NCBI GenBank assembly: GCA_002483105.1
Contig: DLHG01000015.1
Coordinates: 192,189-256,188 of the forward strand
Direction of reading: 5' to 3'
DNA: 64,000 bases
Source: Bacteroidetes bacterium UBA7674
GTDB lineage: Bacteria > Bacteroidota > Bacteroidia > Chitinophagales > Chitinophagaceae
How positions within the stretch are numbered: position 1 is the stretch's first letter; every line of letters begins with the position of its first letter. Below, in pieces: positions 51,370-58,966 of this stretch. A model generated the notes under the pieces. That model had not been told where the DNA came from, searched no databases, and saw only the letters and a list, made by a program, of their open reading frames with translations. A program made the translations under genes and the position numbers.

Positions 51370-51687
51370 CTACTCATCATTCCCTTCCTTTAGATTGAGC
51401 ACATAATGCCCATAGATCTCTTCTTCTTCGAAATCCACTACGATCACGATGAATATCTCTTCGTCTTCCGTGGGTAACATTACGTGGTCGAAAGAGTCTT
51501 CCCTGTTGCGGGAAACCATTTCTACCAATGTCTCATCATAGACGTATTGTTCTACCACGCCTTCTGCAACCAAAGCCTCCACATAAGGCCATATGTCCAC
51601 TGCCGGTTCTGCAAACTCAGTAGCATCTACCATCCTGTCGGACATGGTAGCTATAAATTCCTCTTCAGTTAATAGATTTGTTTGCAT
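51370..51687 (-). CDS. Acidic protein of unknown function
   Basis: Cytoplasmic protein of 105 residues, strongly acidic (about 25 Glu/Asp). No signal peptide or membrane helix. Two parts are visible: a helical first half (EEEFIATMSDRMVDATEFAEPAVDIWPYVEALV) and a beta-rich second half (EEIFIVIVVDFEEEEIYGHYVL). No family recognised; the pattern could be a small immunity-like or chaperone-like protein, but there is no evidence for either. Single gene, between a T9SS gene terminator and the tRNA-Pro terminator. Confidence 0.7.
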   Translation of the reverse strand: MQTNLLTEEEFIATMSDRMVDATEFAEPAVDIWPYVEALVAEGVVEQYVYDETLVEMVSRNREDSFDHVMLPTEDEEIFIVIVVDFEEEEIYGHYVLNLKEGNDE

Positions 51688-51708
51688 ATCGTTAGATGTA
51701 GTGTGTAA

Positions 51709-51749
51709 GATACTAAAAACAAAAAAGCCCAGCCGAAGCTGAGCTTTTT
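51709..51749 (-). terminator. Terminator after the tRNA-Pro gene, UUCG-capped
   Basis: On the minus strand aaaaagctcagc and gctgggcttttt (one G-U pair) pair around a ttcg tetraloop, followed by a long T-rich run. The UUCG loop makes the stem very stable. It lies ten bases after the tRNA-Pro 3' end. Confidence 0.88.
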
Positions 51750-51759
51750 GTTTTTTAAG

Positions 51760-51833
51760 TCGGGAAGACAGGATTCGAACCTGCGACCCCCTGGTCCCAA
51801 ACCAGATGCGCTACCGGCCTGCGCCACTTCCCG
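51760..51833 (-). tRNA. tRNA-Pro (anticodon TGG)
   Basis: Cloverleaf of 74 bases: acceptor arms CGGGAAG/CTTCCCG, discriminator A, D arm, anticodon stem-loop CTGGTTTGGGACCAG with anticodon TGG, T arm GCAGGTTCGAATCCTGT. CCA is not encoded. The T arm is shifted slightly from the exact consensus but pairs well. Confidence 0.95.
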
Positions 51834-51909
51834 AACTTGGTTAGTACCACCTCACGGCGATACCTGGGAATGATAACCTGAGTTATCAATTACTTTTACT
51901 AGTGGCCTG

Positions 51910-51998
51910 CGGTGAGGGCGGGATTCGAACCCGCGGTACGCGGTAAAGCGTACGACAGTTTAGCAAACTATTGGATTCGGCCACTCTCCCACCTCACC
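51910..51998 (-). tRNA. tRNA-Ser (anticodon GCT)
   Basis: Acceptor arms GGTGAGG/CCTCACC, discriminator G (usual for serine), anticodon loop TTGCTAA with GCT between a 5-bp stem, a long variable arm (about 16 bases, typical of tRNA-Ser) and a T arm CGGGTTCGAATCCCG. CCA is not encoded. It lies 76 bases upstream of tRNA-Pro on the same strand. Confidence 0.95.
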
Positions 51999-52170
51999 TA
52001 TAAACTATGTAAGCCGTTGCCTACAAGGTATTTAAGAACTTCACCCTGTTTTTCAAGGGACTGCAAAGATAAATTTAATAGCGAAAAAACAAAAAGAATT
52101 TTGAGCGGTTGTTCAGATTGTTTTTCCCGTATTATGTAAAGAACCTTGTGAAACCGAGTGCGAGCAGACA

Positions 52171-52200
52171 CTCCCCTAACCCTTCTCCGGAGGGGATGAG
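52171..52200. repeat. Palindromic intergenic element downstream of dnaA
   Basis: tcccct (52172-52177) and agggga (52191-52196) with ctccgg between. From memory the phrase resembles dispersed intergenic palindromes seen in Bacteroidota. Only this one copy was seen in the window. Confidence 0.35.
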
Positions 52201-52218
52201 CAGCGCAGCTAAGCATCT

Positions 52219-53694
52219 TTAGATACTAGCTAGCTGTACTTTCTGCTGTAGTTCCAGTAAATGTTCTTTGTAATCGCCGTCGGTGTCCATCAGGTTTTCT
52301 ACCGTCTGGCAGCTGTGTATCACTGTCGTATGGTCAAAACCTCCAAAGTGTTCGCCTATGTTCTTCAGCGAGCTCTTGGTGAACTTCTTGGCCAGGTACA
52401 TGGTTATCTGGCGAGCCTGTACTATTTCGCGCTTACGCGTCTTAGCCAGCAGCTTATCGTAGCCAATATGGAAATACTCACATACCATCTTCTGAATATT
52501 CTCAATAGTCAACTCACGGGCAGCGGTCTTCACGAAATTCTTCATGACGCGCTTAGCGAGGTCTATATCAATTTCTTTCTTGTTCAGGGTAGCCTGAGCG
52601 AATAATGCTATCAATGCACCTTCCAGTTCACGAACATTGCTTTGCACATTATACGCTACATACTTCACTACATCTTCAGGAATCTCCAGGCCTTCGTGCT
52701 TCATTTTTACATGAAGTATAGACTGGCGTGTTTCGAAATCAGGCGCTTGTATATCAGCATTCAATCCCCAGCGGAAACGGCTGAGCAATCTCTCCTGCAT
52801 ACCTTCCATATCCTTAGGGGCGGTATCGCTCGTCAGGATAATTTGTTTTCCACTTTGGTGTAAGTGGTTGAAGATCGCAAAGAACACATCCTGCGTTTTA
52901 ACAGCAGATACGAACAAATGAATATCATCCAATATCAGCACGTCTATCAGTTGATAGAAATGTATGAAATCGTTGATCTCGTTATTGCGGGAATGGTCTA
53001 TGAACTGATTGATGAATTTCTCTGCACTTACATACAGTACAGACTTATTCGGGTGTAGGCGGCGAACCTCGTTACCTATAGCCTGAACCAGGTGCGTCTT
53101 GCCCCAACCCACACCGCCGAATACTACCAGCGGGTTGAAAGAGGTAGCGCCGGGCTTAGCCGCAACGTGCATACCGGCAGAGCGGGCAACACGATTGCAA
53201 TCACCTTCTACATAATTATCAAAAACATAGTTGGCATTAAGCTGAGGATCAATTTGCAAACGCTTTAAACCCGGAATAGCATAAGGCGTTTTTATGTTAT
53301 GCGGATCATCCCACTTCAGTGGCATGTCTACATAGTTATTTTCTTTCGGTGGTTTTGTGTGGGTGCTACCGGGCATATTGATAGATGCCGGATTGCGTTG
53401 TGAAGAACTGCTCTCCATGAGTATGCGATACTCGAGGCGGCCATCCTTACCAAGTACACGTTTGATTGTTTTACCAAGAAGCTCTACATAATGCTCTTCT
53501 AACCATTCGTAAAAAAACTGGCTGGGAACTTGCAAAGTTAAAATGTTGCCTGTAAGAGCAACTGCCGTGATGGGCTCAAACCACGTTTGGAATGTGCGCC
53601 AATTCACATTGTCCTTAATGATACCTAAGCACTTATTCCAAACGGCTTCGGTGTCTGTTGATATGTTGGTGGTGTTGTTTATATTTTGATCCAT
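52219..53694 (-). CDS. dnaA: Chromosomal replication initiator DnaA
   Basis: Initiator protein of 491 residues with the standard domains. N-terminal domain (VWNKCLGIIKDNVNWRTFQTWFEPI), a linker, AAA+ domain with Walker A VFGGVGWGKTHL at about residues 191-202 (a tryptophan replaces the usual leucine/serine before GKT) and Walker B LILDDIHLF; C-terminal DNA-binding domain with the signature GGFDHTTVIHSC, in which the usual Arg of GGRDHTTV is Phe. It binds TTATCCACA boxes, a perfect copy of which lies at 2939-2947, 50 kb away. Only a possible weak TTATCCGCT is seen just upstream of this gene. Confidence 0.97.
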   Translation of the reverse strand: MDQNINNTTNISTDTEAVWNKCLGIIKDNVNWRTFQTWFEPITAVALTGNILTLQVPSQFFYEWLEEHYVELLGKTIKRVLGKDGRLEYRILMESSSSQRNPASINMPGSTHTKPPKENNYVDMPLKWDDPHNIKTPYAIPGLKRLQIDPQLNANYVFDNYVEGDCNRVARSAGMHVAAKPGATSFNPLVVFGGVGWGKTHLVQAIGNEVRRLHPNKSVLYVSAEKFINQFIDHSRNNEINDFIHFYQLIDVLILDDIHLFVSAVKTQDVFFAIFNHLHQSGKQIILTSDTAPKDMEGMQERLLSRFRWGLNADIQAPDFETRQSILHVKMKHEGLEIPEDVVKYVAYNVQSNVRELEGALIALFAQATLNKKEIDIDLAKRVMKNFVKTAARELTIENIQKMVCEYFHIGYDKLLAKTRKREIVQARQITMYLAKKFTKSSLKNIGEHFGGFDHTTVIHSCQTVENLMDTDGDYKEHLLELQQKVQLASI

Positions 53695-53933
53695 GTTGTG
53701 GCCGTACTCAATTCTTCAAGTTAATACCATTTTTAGTATTCCAGTAGTTCAGTCGGGACTTTTTTTCGGAAAAGATGTTTTTTATCATTTCCGGGAAAAA
53801 TACCCTTGTTTATCCGCTCTTTTTTACTATTGTAATTGTTGCTGAAAACTCTCGCACAGAACCTATCGGAATACCCTGTTTAAATTTCTTTATCAGGAAG
53901 ACGAAATTGCCAACATTTGTTGAAAAAAAAAAA

Positions 53934-54869
53934 TTAACCGACCCTTGTTTGTTTAGATACGATTACAGATTGGGCAGAAGAAATTTTACTTGTTTTTCTG
54001 CTTCCAAATTCGTAGTCTATTCTTCCCAGCCGGAGGCCAGCCCAACCTACCTGGTTGATAAGAATCTCCCTGCCTGCCTTATTCTTTAAGGATGTGGGTA
54101 CATCCAAAAAGGTATGGGTGTGCCCACCTATTATCAGGTCAATATGTTCTGTCTCCGCGGCCAATACTTTGTCACTTACTTTATTGTTATCATACTCATA
54201 TCCCAAGTGCGAAAGACAGATGACCATGTCGCACTTTTCCTGTCTCTTTAATTGCTCAGATATCCTCCTCGCGATGGGTATAGGGTCGTTATATTTTGTG
54301 TTCCCAAAGTAGTTGTCGGACACCAGACCTTTCAGCTCGACCCCCAGCCCGAAAATACCGATCTTCAGCCCGCCTCTTTTTATCGTAGTGAAGGGTATGG
54401 TTTTCCCTTCTAAAGGAGTATTTGTAAAATCATAGTTGGCTGTCAGAACCGGGAAGTTGGCGTGCGGTAATTGCCTGGCAAAACCCTCTACACCCGCATC
54501 AAAATCGTGGTTGCCCATGGTCACGGCATCGTAGCCCATCATACTGAGCGCTTTTATCTCAGGTTCCCCTTTATACATGTTGAAGTAAGGAGTACCCTGG
54601 AAGATATCTCCCGCATCCAGCAAGAGTACGTTTTCCTGCTCCTTGCGGATAGCCGAAATGATCGCTGCCCGGGCTGCCACGCCACCCTGGCCTTCGTTCC
54701 TGCCGCCGTCCATCGGGAAGGGTTCCAGCCTGCTGTGTACATCATTCGTATGCAGAATTGTCAACTTCTTAGTGCGCTCACCCGCAAGGCTTTCGAATGG
54801 AAATCCACCTGCCAGTGCCAAACCACCACCGATGGCTGCTTTCTTTATAAATGTCCTTCTATTGAGCAT
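53934..54869 (-). CDS. 5'-nucleotidase-type metallophosphatase (N-terminal half), Tat signal
   Basis: Exported phosphatase of 311 residues, start at 54869 (an ATG at 54887 is also possible). The N-terminus has a Tat motif (RRTFIKKAAIGGG). Metal-ligand motifs are in order: LHTNDVHSRLEPF, DAGDIFQGTPY, MGNHDFDAG, SHLGYEYD and GGHTHTF, as in the catalytic domain of 5'-nucleotidase/UshA. The substrate-specificity domain is absent here and is encoded by the upstream gene. The gene order therefore puts the C-terminal half first. Periplasmic nucleotide hydrolysis is likely, but only if the two products assemble. Confidence 0.9.
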   Translation of the reverse strand: MLNRRTFIKKAAIGGGLALAGGFPFESLAGERTKKLTILHTNDVHSRLEPFPMDGGRNEGQGGVAARAAIISAIRKEQENVLLLDAGDIFQGTPYFNMYKGEPEIKALSMMGYDAVTMGNHDFDAGVEGFARQLPHANFPVLTANYDFTNTPLEGKTIPFTTIKRGGLKIGIFGLGVELKGLVSDNYFGNTKYNDPIPIARRISEQLKRQEKCDMVICLSHLGYEYDNNKVSDKVLAAETEHIDLIIGGHTHTFLDVPTSLKNKAGREILINQVGWAGLRLGRIDYEFGSRKTSKISSAQSVIVSKQTRVG

Positions 54870-55608
54870 ATTGTACGCGGTTTTCAAGTGAGCTACGTAA
54901 TGGTTTCTGCTGAGCTGTAAGATCCCTTACATAGCTTATCAGCACATCCCTGATCAATATATTCGTAGCACGTTGCGTCGCAGTTTTCAGGAAGTCACAA
55001 TTATCCCCGCCATTGGCTACATAGTCGCTGATGGCTACTTTGTAATTGGCTTGCTCATTCAGCTGTTTATCACCCACTAGTATATTAATAGCTTTCTTAT
55101 CCTTTATTATATAACTCATACCCGATACCGGCCAGCCACCGAGCCCTGCCATATGGTCGCATAGCTTGTGTAACAGGTTTCCCGGCACTTCTATAATGGT
55201 GAGCATATTGTCAAATGGCATCAGTTCATACATATTGCGGAGCTTTATGTCCCCCCCGGTAAGATATGATATACGAATACCTCCATAGTTGGCTACCGAA
55301 ATATTTACCAGAGGGTCTATTTTACGGGCTGCCTGTAGCTGGGCATCAGCCATAAAGTTACCGAGAGTGGACTCGGGCTGTTTCTTTGTGAGAGTAGTGT
55401 CCGCCCGGCCTATCAGTTCGCTCATTTTTACATCAAGCTGGTCTTTAAACGGTTTTATGAGACTATTGAGGCTGCTGTCGGGTGAGACATCTTTCACTTT
55501 GACGCTGCCGGGGGTATGTTTGGTGACCTGGTAAGAGTGGCTGCAAGATGCTGTTACCAGCAACAGTACATATATGAGGTATCGTAAAGATTTGAGAGAA
55601 GACAACAT
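54859..55608 (-). CDS. 5'-nucleotidase C-terminal-domain lipoprotein
   Basis: Lipoprotein of 249 residues (SLRYLIYVLLLVTASC, acylation at the last cysteine). I start at the ATG at 55608; a TTG at 55620 is also in frame. It matches the 5_nucleotid_C domain: LGNFMADAQLQAARKIDPLVNISVANYGGIR, GGDIKLRNMYELMPFDNML and VAISDYVANGGDNCDF. It overlaps the metallophosphatase gene by 11 bases. In most bacteria both domains are one polypeptide; the split here could yield a lipid-anchored subunit that binds substrate and a soluble catalytic subunit. Confidence 0.88.
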   Translation of the reverse strand: MLSSLKSLRYLIYVLLLVTASCSHSYQVTKHTPGSVKVKDVSPDSSLNSLIKPFKDQLDVKMSELIGRADTTLTKKQPESTLGNFMADAQLQAARKIDPLVNISVANYGGIRISYLTGGDIKLRNMYELMPFDNMLTIIEVPGNLLHKLCDHMAGLGGWPVSGMSYIIKDKKAINILVGDKQLNEQANYKVAISDYVANGGDNCDFLKTATQRATNILIRDVLISYVRDLTAQQKPLRSSLENRVQYAQ

Positions 55609-55706
55609 AGGAAGCAGCAAATTTACTGATTAATGCCTTGGACTGGTATGAAAAGCGTGTTATTTCTGAATGTAGCCATTAAGTCAAACAATGTTATTTT
55701 TGCGCC

Positions 55707-56903
55707 ATGCCTAAACGCTCTTTAGTAGAAAAATACCTTATCTCTCCTGTACAGGAATTCATCCGTGACAGCCGTGCCGTAGGTATAACGCTGATCTGCT
55801 GCACCCTTATCTCTATGATAGTGAGCAATAGCAGCGCAGCTGAGAACTATCTGGGCTTCTGGCAACTGGAGCTGTTCCCTACCACCGGTGCCCTTCACCT
55901 GCCACACAGTACCCTACATTTTGTGAACGATGGCCTTATGGCTATCTTCTTCCTGATGGTGGGTATGGAGATAAAGCGGGAACTGATGATAGGAGAGCTC
56001 AATAGCCTGAAAAAATCTTTGCTGCCTTTGTTCGCCGCGGTCGGAGGGATGGTAGTACCTGCTTTCTTCTATTACCTATGGTGTGGCAATACTCCTTATA
56101 GCAATGGCTGGGGTATACCAATGGCGACCGATATCGCTTTCTCACTGGGGATACTTTCGTTGCTGGGCAAAAAAGCGCCACTCTCTTTGCGCATCTTCCT
56201 AACGGCCCTGGCCATTATTGACGACCTGGGTGGTATATTGGCCATCGCCATCTTCTATGCCGAAGATATCAGTTGGTTCTACCTGGGAATGGGCGGCATC
56301 GTGCTCGCAGTGCTGATAACCATGAATCTGATGAAAGTGAAGCGCAACTATATGTTCTTCGTCCTGGGCTTGCTGCTGTGGTATTTCATATTCAACTCAG
56401 GAGTACATGCCACCATAGCCGGGGTATTGTTGGCCTTCACTATCCCACTGCGGAAGATCAATCACCTGATCCATAGCCTGCACGACCCGGTCAACTTTAT
56501 TATACTACCCATATTCGCATTGGCCAATACTGCCATAGCTCTGCCTGACGATATCTGGATAGCATTTACCACTACCCTGCATCACGGTATATTTATGGGG
56601 TTGGTGCTTGGAAAACCGGTAGGTATTTTCCTCTTTTCGCTGCTGGCAGTAAAGCTGGGACTTAGCACACTGCCTGATAAAATGATGTGGAGACAAGTAA
56701 TAGGTATGGGCATGGTAGCGGGTATAGGCTTTACCATTTCCATATTTATGGCTACGCTTGCATTAGCAGGAGACGAAGCACAAACTACAGCCAAGATAGC
56801 CATTATAGGTGCTTCTTTTGCAAGCGGGTTATTTGGATTCTTGTATCTGAAGCTGTTGAACAAGCGTGTAGTGAAGAAAGCTGTTGTAGAAAAAGAGAGC
56901 TAG
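55707..56903 (+). CDS. nhaA: Na+/H+ antiporter NhaA
   Basis: Inner-membrane antiporter of 398 residues, about 12 helices, exchanging sodium for protons at alkaline pH. The ion-binding aspartates are present: D142 (MATDIAFSLGIL) and the D172-D173 pair (AIIDDLGGILAI), matching E. coli D133 and D163-D164. The N-terminal amphipathic helix and the final loop also fit. It converges with the NTF2-like gene so closely that their stop codons are adjacent (TAGCTA). A TATTTTTG box ends four bases before the ATG, too close for an ordinary leader. Confidence 0.95.
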   Translation: MPKRSLVEKYLISPVQEFIRDSRAVGITLICCTLISMIVSNSSAAENYLGFWQLELFPTTGALHLPHSTLHFVNDGLMAIFFLMVGMEIKRELMIGELNSLKKSLLPLFAAVGGMVVPAFFYYLWCGNTPYSNGWGIPMATDIAFSLGILSLLGKKAPLSLRIFLTALAIIDDLGGILAIAIFYAEDISWFYLGMGGIVLAVLITMNLMKVKRNYMFFVLGLLLWYFIFNSGVHATIAGVLLAFTIPLRKINHLIHSLHDPVNFIILPIFALANTAIALPDDIWIAFTTTLHHGIFMGLVLGKPVGIFLFSLLAVKLGLSTLPDKMMWRQVIGMGMVAGIGFTISIFMATLALAGDEAQTTAKIAIIGASFASGLFGFLYLKLLNKRVVKKAVVEKES

Positions 56904-57377
56904 CTACCGGCCGGCCATATATTTCTTCAGGTTCTTCATCGCTTCTTTTTTTACTTTCTCTTTTAAGAAAGAAGTCCAGCCCAGGAGAGTACCCGTGAGG
57001 CCAAGAGCCTGCCGAGCCCAATGATAGAAGTTGAAATGATCTGTATGCTTCACTATCTTCCCGTCGGCGAAAGTGAAGTGGGCTTTAATTCGGTTCACCA
57101 CTTTCTTTCCTGTCTTTGAAAAGGTATAGTGTGCTATCCAGTGAGCACTGCCTGTTTCACCATCGGCAACCGCATCTGAAAAACTCACCTGCATGTCCTT
57201 TCCTTTCATACAAAACATCTCCCACATAGCCCGTACTTCTGCTGCATTCAGATCGGTGAAGACCTCATCGTTGAATACAGCATTATCTGCATAGCAAGAC
57301 TGCATGGTTTTGTAGTCTTTACTTCTGAAAGCCTGGTAGAACGTCAGGATAGTTTCCCTGTTGGTGGACATATGCAT
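56904..57377 (-). CDS. NTF2-like (SnoaL-type) protein
   Basis: Cytoplasmic protein of 157 residues (or 155 from ATG 57371). Pattern NRETILTFYQAFRSKDYKTMQSCYADNAVFNDEVFTDLNAAEVRAMWEMF, HWIAHYTFSKTGKKVVNRIKAHFTFADGKIVKHTDHFNF is that of NTF2/SnoaL folds, which serve as small-molecule binders or isomerases. The long lysine-rich tail (LKEKVKKEAMKNLKKY) is unusual for the family. Its stop codon directly touches that of nhaA. Confidence 0.85.
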   Translation of the reverse strand: MHMSTNRETILTFYQAFRSKDYKTMQSCYADNAVFNDEVFTDLNAAEVRAMWEMFCMKGKDMQVSFSDAVADGETGSAHWIAHYTFSKTGKKVVNRIKAHFTFADGKIVKHTDHFNFYHWARQALGLTGTLLGWTSFLKEKVKKEAMKNLKKYMAGR

Positions 57378-57416
57378 AAAGGTAGGATAAAGGATCGGTT
57401 AGGGTATAAAAGAAAA

Positions 57417-57443
57417 TCCTCTCCCGGCTGAACCAGGAGAGGA
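57417..57443 (-). terminator. Terminator after the E2 gene
   Basis: Arms tcctctcc (57417-57424) and ggagagga (57436-57443) around cggctgaacca; on the minus strand followed by ttttctttt. Confidence 0.85.
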
Positions 57444-57466
57444 CCTTCTATGTAAGTATCTGTTTA

Positions 57467-58813
57467 TTAAACCGCCCTGTTCGGGTCGAACGCTTCCAGT
57501 TCGTTGGCTACTGCTGTTAAGAAGCTGGCACCTAATGAACCATCTACAATACGGTGATCATAGCTCAATGATAAGTACATCATATGGCGGATAGCAATCA
57601 CATCGCCATCAGCTGTTTCCATTACCATAGGGCGTTTCTTTATAGCACCTACAGCCAGTATCGCTACCTGCGGTTGGTTGATGATAGGTGTGCCCATCAG
57701 GCTACCGAACGTACCTACATTAGTAACCGTGAATGTACCACCTTGTGTATCGTCGGCTTTCAGCTTGTTACTACGCGCAGCATTGGCCAGGGCGTTCACA
57801 TCTTTGGTGAGGCCAAGCAGGTTTTTAGTATCTGCATTTTTTATTACAGGCACTATCAGGTTACCGCTTGGTAATGCAGCAGCCATTCCTATGTTGATGT
57901 CCTTCTTAATGATTATGTTGTTGCCATCGAGGCTTGCATTGATCATCGGGTATTTACGGATGCAATTCACTATCGCTTCAAAGAATATCGGTGTGAAGGT
58001 GATCTTTTCTCCGTAGGTAGTTTCAAATGCTTTTTTGTTCTTCTCTCTCCAGCGAACGATGTTGGTAACATCAGCTTCGGTGAAAGAAGTAACGTGAGGA
58101 GAGGTAGCCTTAGAGCGTACCATATGTTCTGCTATCAGCTTACGCATACGGTCCATCTCCACGATCTCTACATTACCACCTGCACTGGCAGATGAAGAGG
58201 CAGGAGCAGATGAAGCTTGCGGAGCGGCTGCAGTATAAGCCGGAGCTGCTTGTTGTGCAGGCTGGGCTTGCGGTTGCGGAGCTGCTTGTGCAGCGCCATT
58301 GCCACGATTAGCTATATAGCTAAGGATATCCTTTTTGGTCACACGGCCTTCATTACCTGTACCCGGAATGTTTTCCAACTCTGCCATGCCGATACCTTCC
58401 TTGCCTGCAATATTGAGGACAAGCGGAGAGTAAAAGCGGTTGCCGGCGTCCGGGGCAGCAGTGTGTGCTGCCACCGGTTGCGGCTGTGGTGTTGGTGCAG
58501 GAGCAGCCTGGGCCACAGGCGCAGGAGCTTGTTGTACAGGGGCTGTAGCAGGAGATGCCGAAGCAGCACCGCCTACCGTATCTAAACGTGCGATGACAGT
58601 ACCAACCGGTACTACATCATTTTCTTTAAACAGTATTTCGGTAATGGTACCTTCCGCAGTAGAGGGCACTTCGCTATCCACTTTATCAGTGGCTATCTCC
58701 AGTACGGTCTCATCCATCTTCACAGTATCTCCCGGCTTTTTGTGCCATTTCAATACAGTTGCTTCCATTATACTCTCACCCATCTTGGGCATTACCAGGT
58801 CAACTATCGCCAT
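57467..58813 (-). CDS. 2-oxoacid dehydrogenase E2 (dihydrolipoamide acyltransferase)
   Basis: Component of a pyruvate, branched-chain or 2-oxoglutarate dehydrogenase complex, 448 residues. Lipoyl domain at the N-terminus with the lipoylated K44 (EIATDKVDSEVPS); an Ala/Pro-rich linker; a peripheral subunit-binding domain (FYSPLVLNIAGKEGIGMAELENI...DILSYI); a second Ala/Pro linker; and the acyltransferase core with catalytic H420 and D424 (SYDHRIVDG). The E1 and E3 genes are not nearby. The EADVTNIVRWREKNKKAF stretch resembles branched-chain-type E2 more than pyruvate-type, but this is weak. Confidence 0.9.
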   Translation of the reverse strand: MAIVDLVMPKMGESIMEATVLKWHKKPGDTVKMDETVLEIATDKVDSEVPSTAEGTITEILFKENDVVPVGTVIARLDTVGGAASASPATAPVQQAPAPVAQAAPAPTPQPQPVAAHTAAPDAGNRFYSPLVLNIAGKEGIGMAELENIPGTGNEGRVTKKDILSYIANRGNGAAQAAPQPQAQPAQQAAPAYTAAAPQASSAPASSSASAGGNVEIVEMDRMRKLIAEHMVRSKATSPHVTSFTEADVTNIVRWREKNKKAFETTYGEKITFTPIFFEAIVNCIRKYPMINASLDGNNIIIKKDINIGMAAALPSGNLIVPVIKNADTKNLLGLTKDVNALANAARSNKLKADDTQGGTFTVTNVGTFGSLMGTPIINQPQVAILAVGAIKKRPMVMETADGDVIAIRHMMYLSLSYDHRIVDGSLGASFLTAVANELEAFDPNRAV

Positions 58814-58848
58814 AAATAGCTATTTGTTATTATTTCAAAAAGATGCTG

Positions 58849-58856
58849 CAAAAGTA
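58849..58856 (-). promoter_or_regulatory. Candidate -7 box TACTTTTG for the E2 gene
   Basis: On the minus strand TACTTTTG matches TAnnTTTG and ends 35 bases before the E2 ATG. A TTTG lies upstream but at short spacing (about 13 bases). Confidence 0.45.
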
Positions 58857-58966
58857 ATCAAATGAACGCCAAAAGTAAATTTTGCTTTTAAACATTCAGT
58901 ATCCATTACATAAATTCCAATTGTGAGGTAAAAAATAGGCCCGGGAAGGAGTCAACAGGCCTGCGG

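Noticed and set aside
53695..53933. oriC beside dnaA
   Set aside because: The gap holds only one poor box-like sequence (TTATCCGCT) and no cluster; the cluster at 2919-3140 is a better candidate.
55695..55702. Firm promoter call for nhaA
   Set aside because: TATTTTTG ends only four bases before the ATG and lacks a -33 element; it would require leaderless translation, so it is mentioned only as a possibility.
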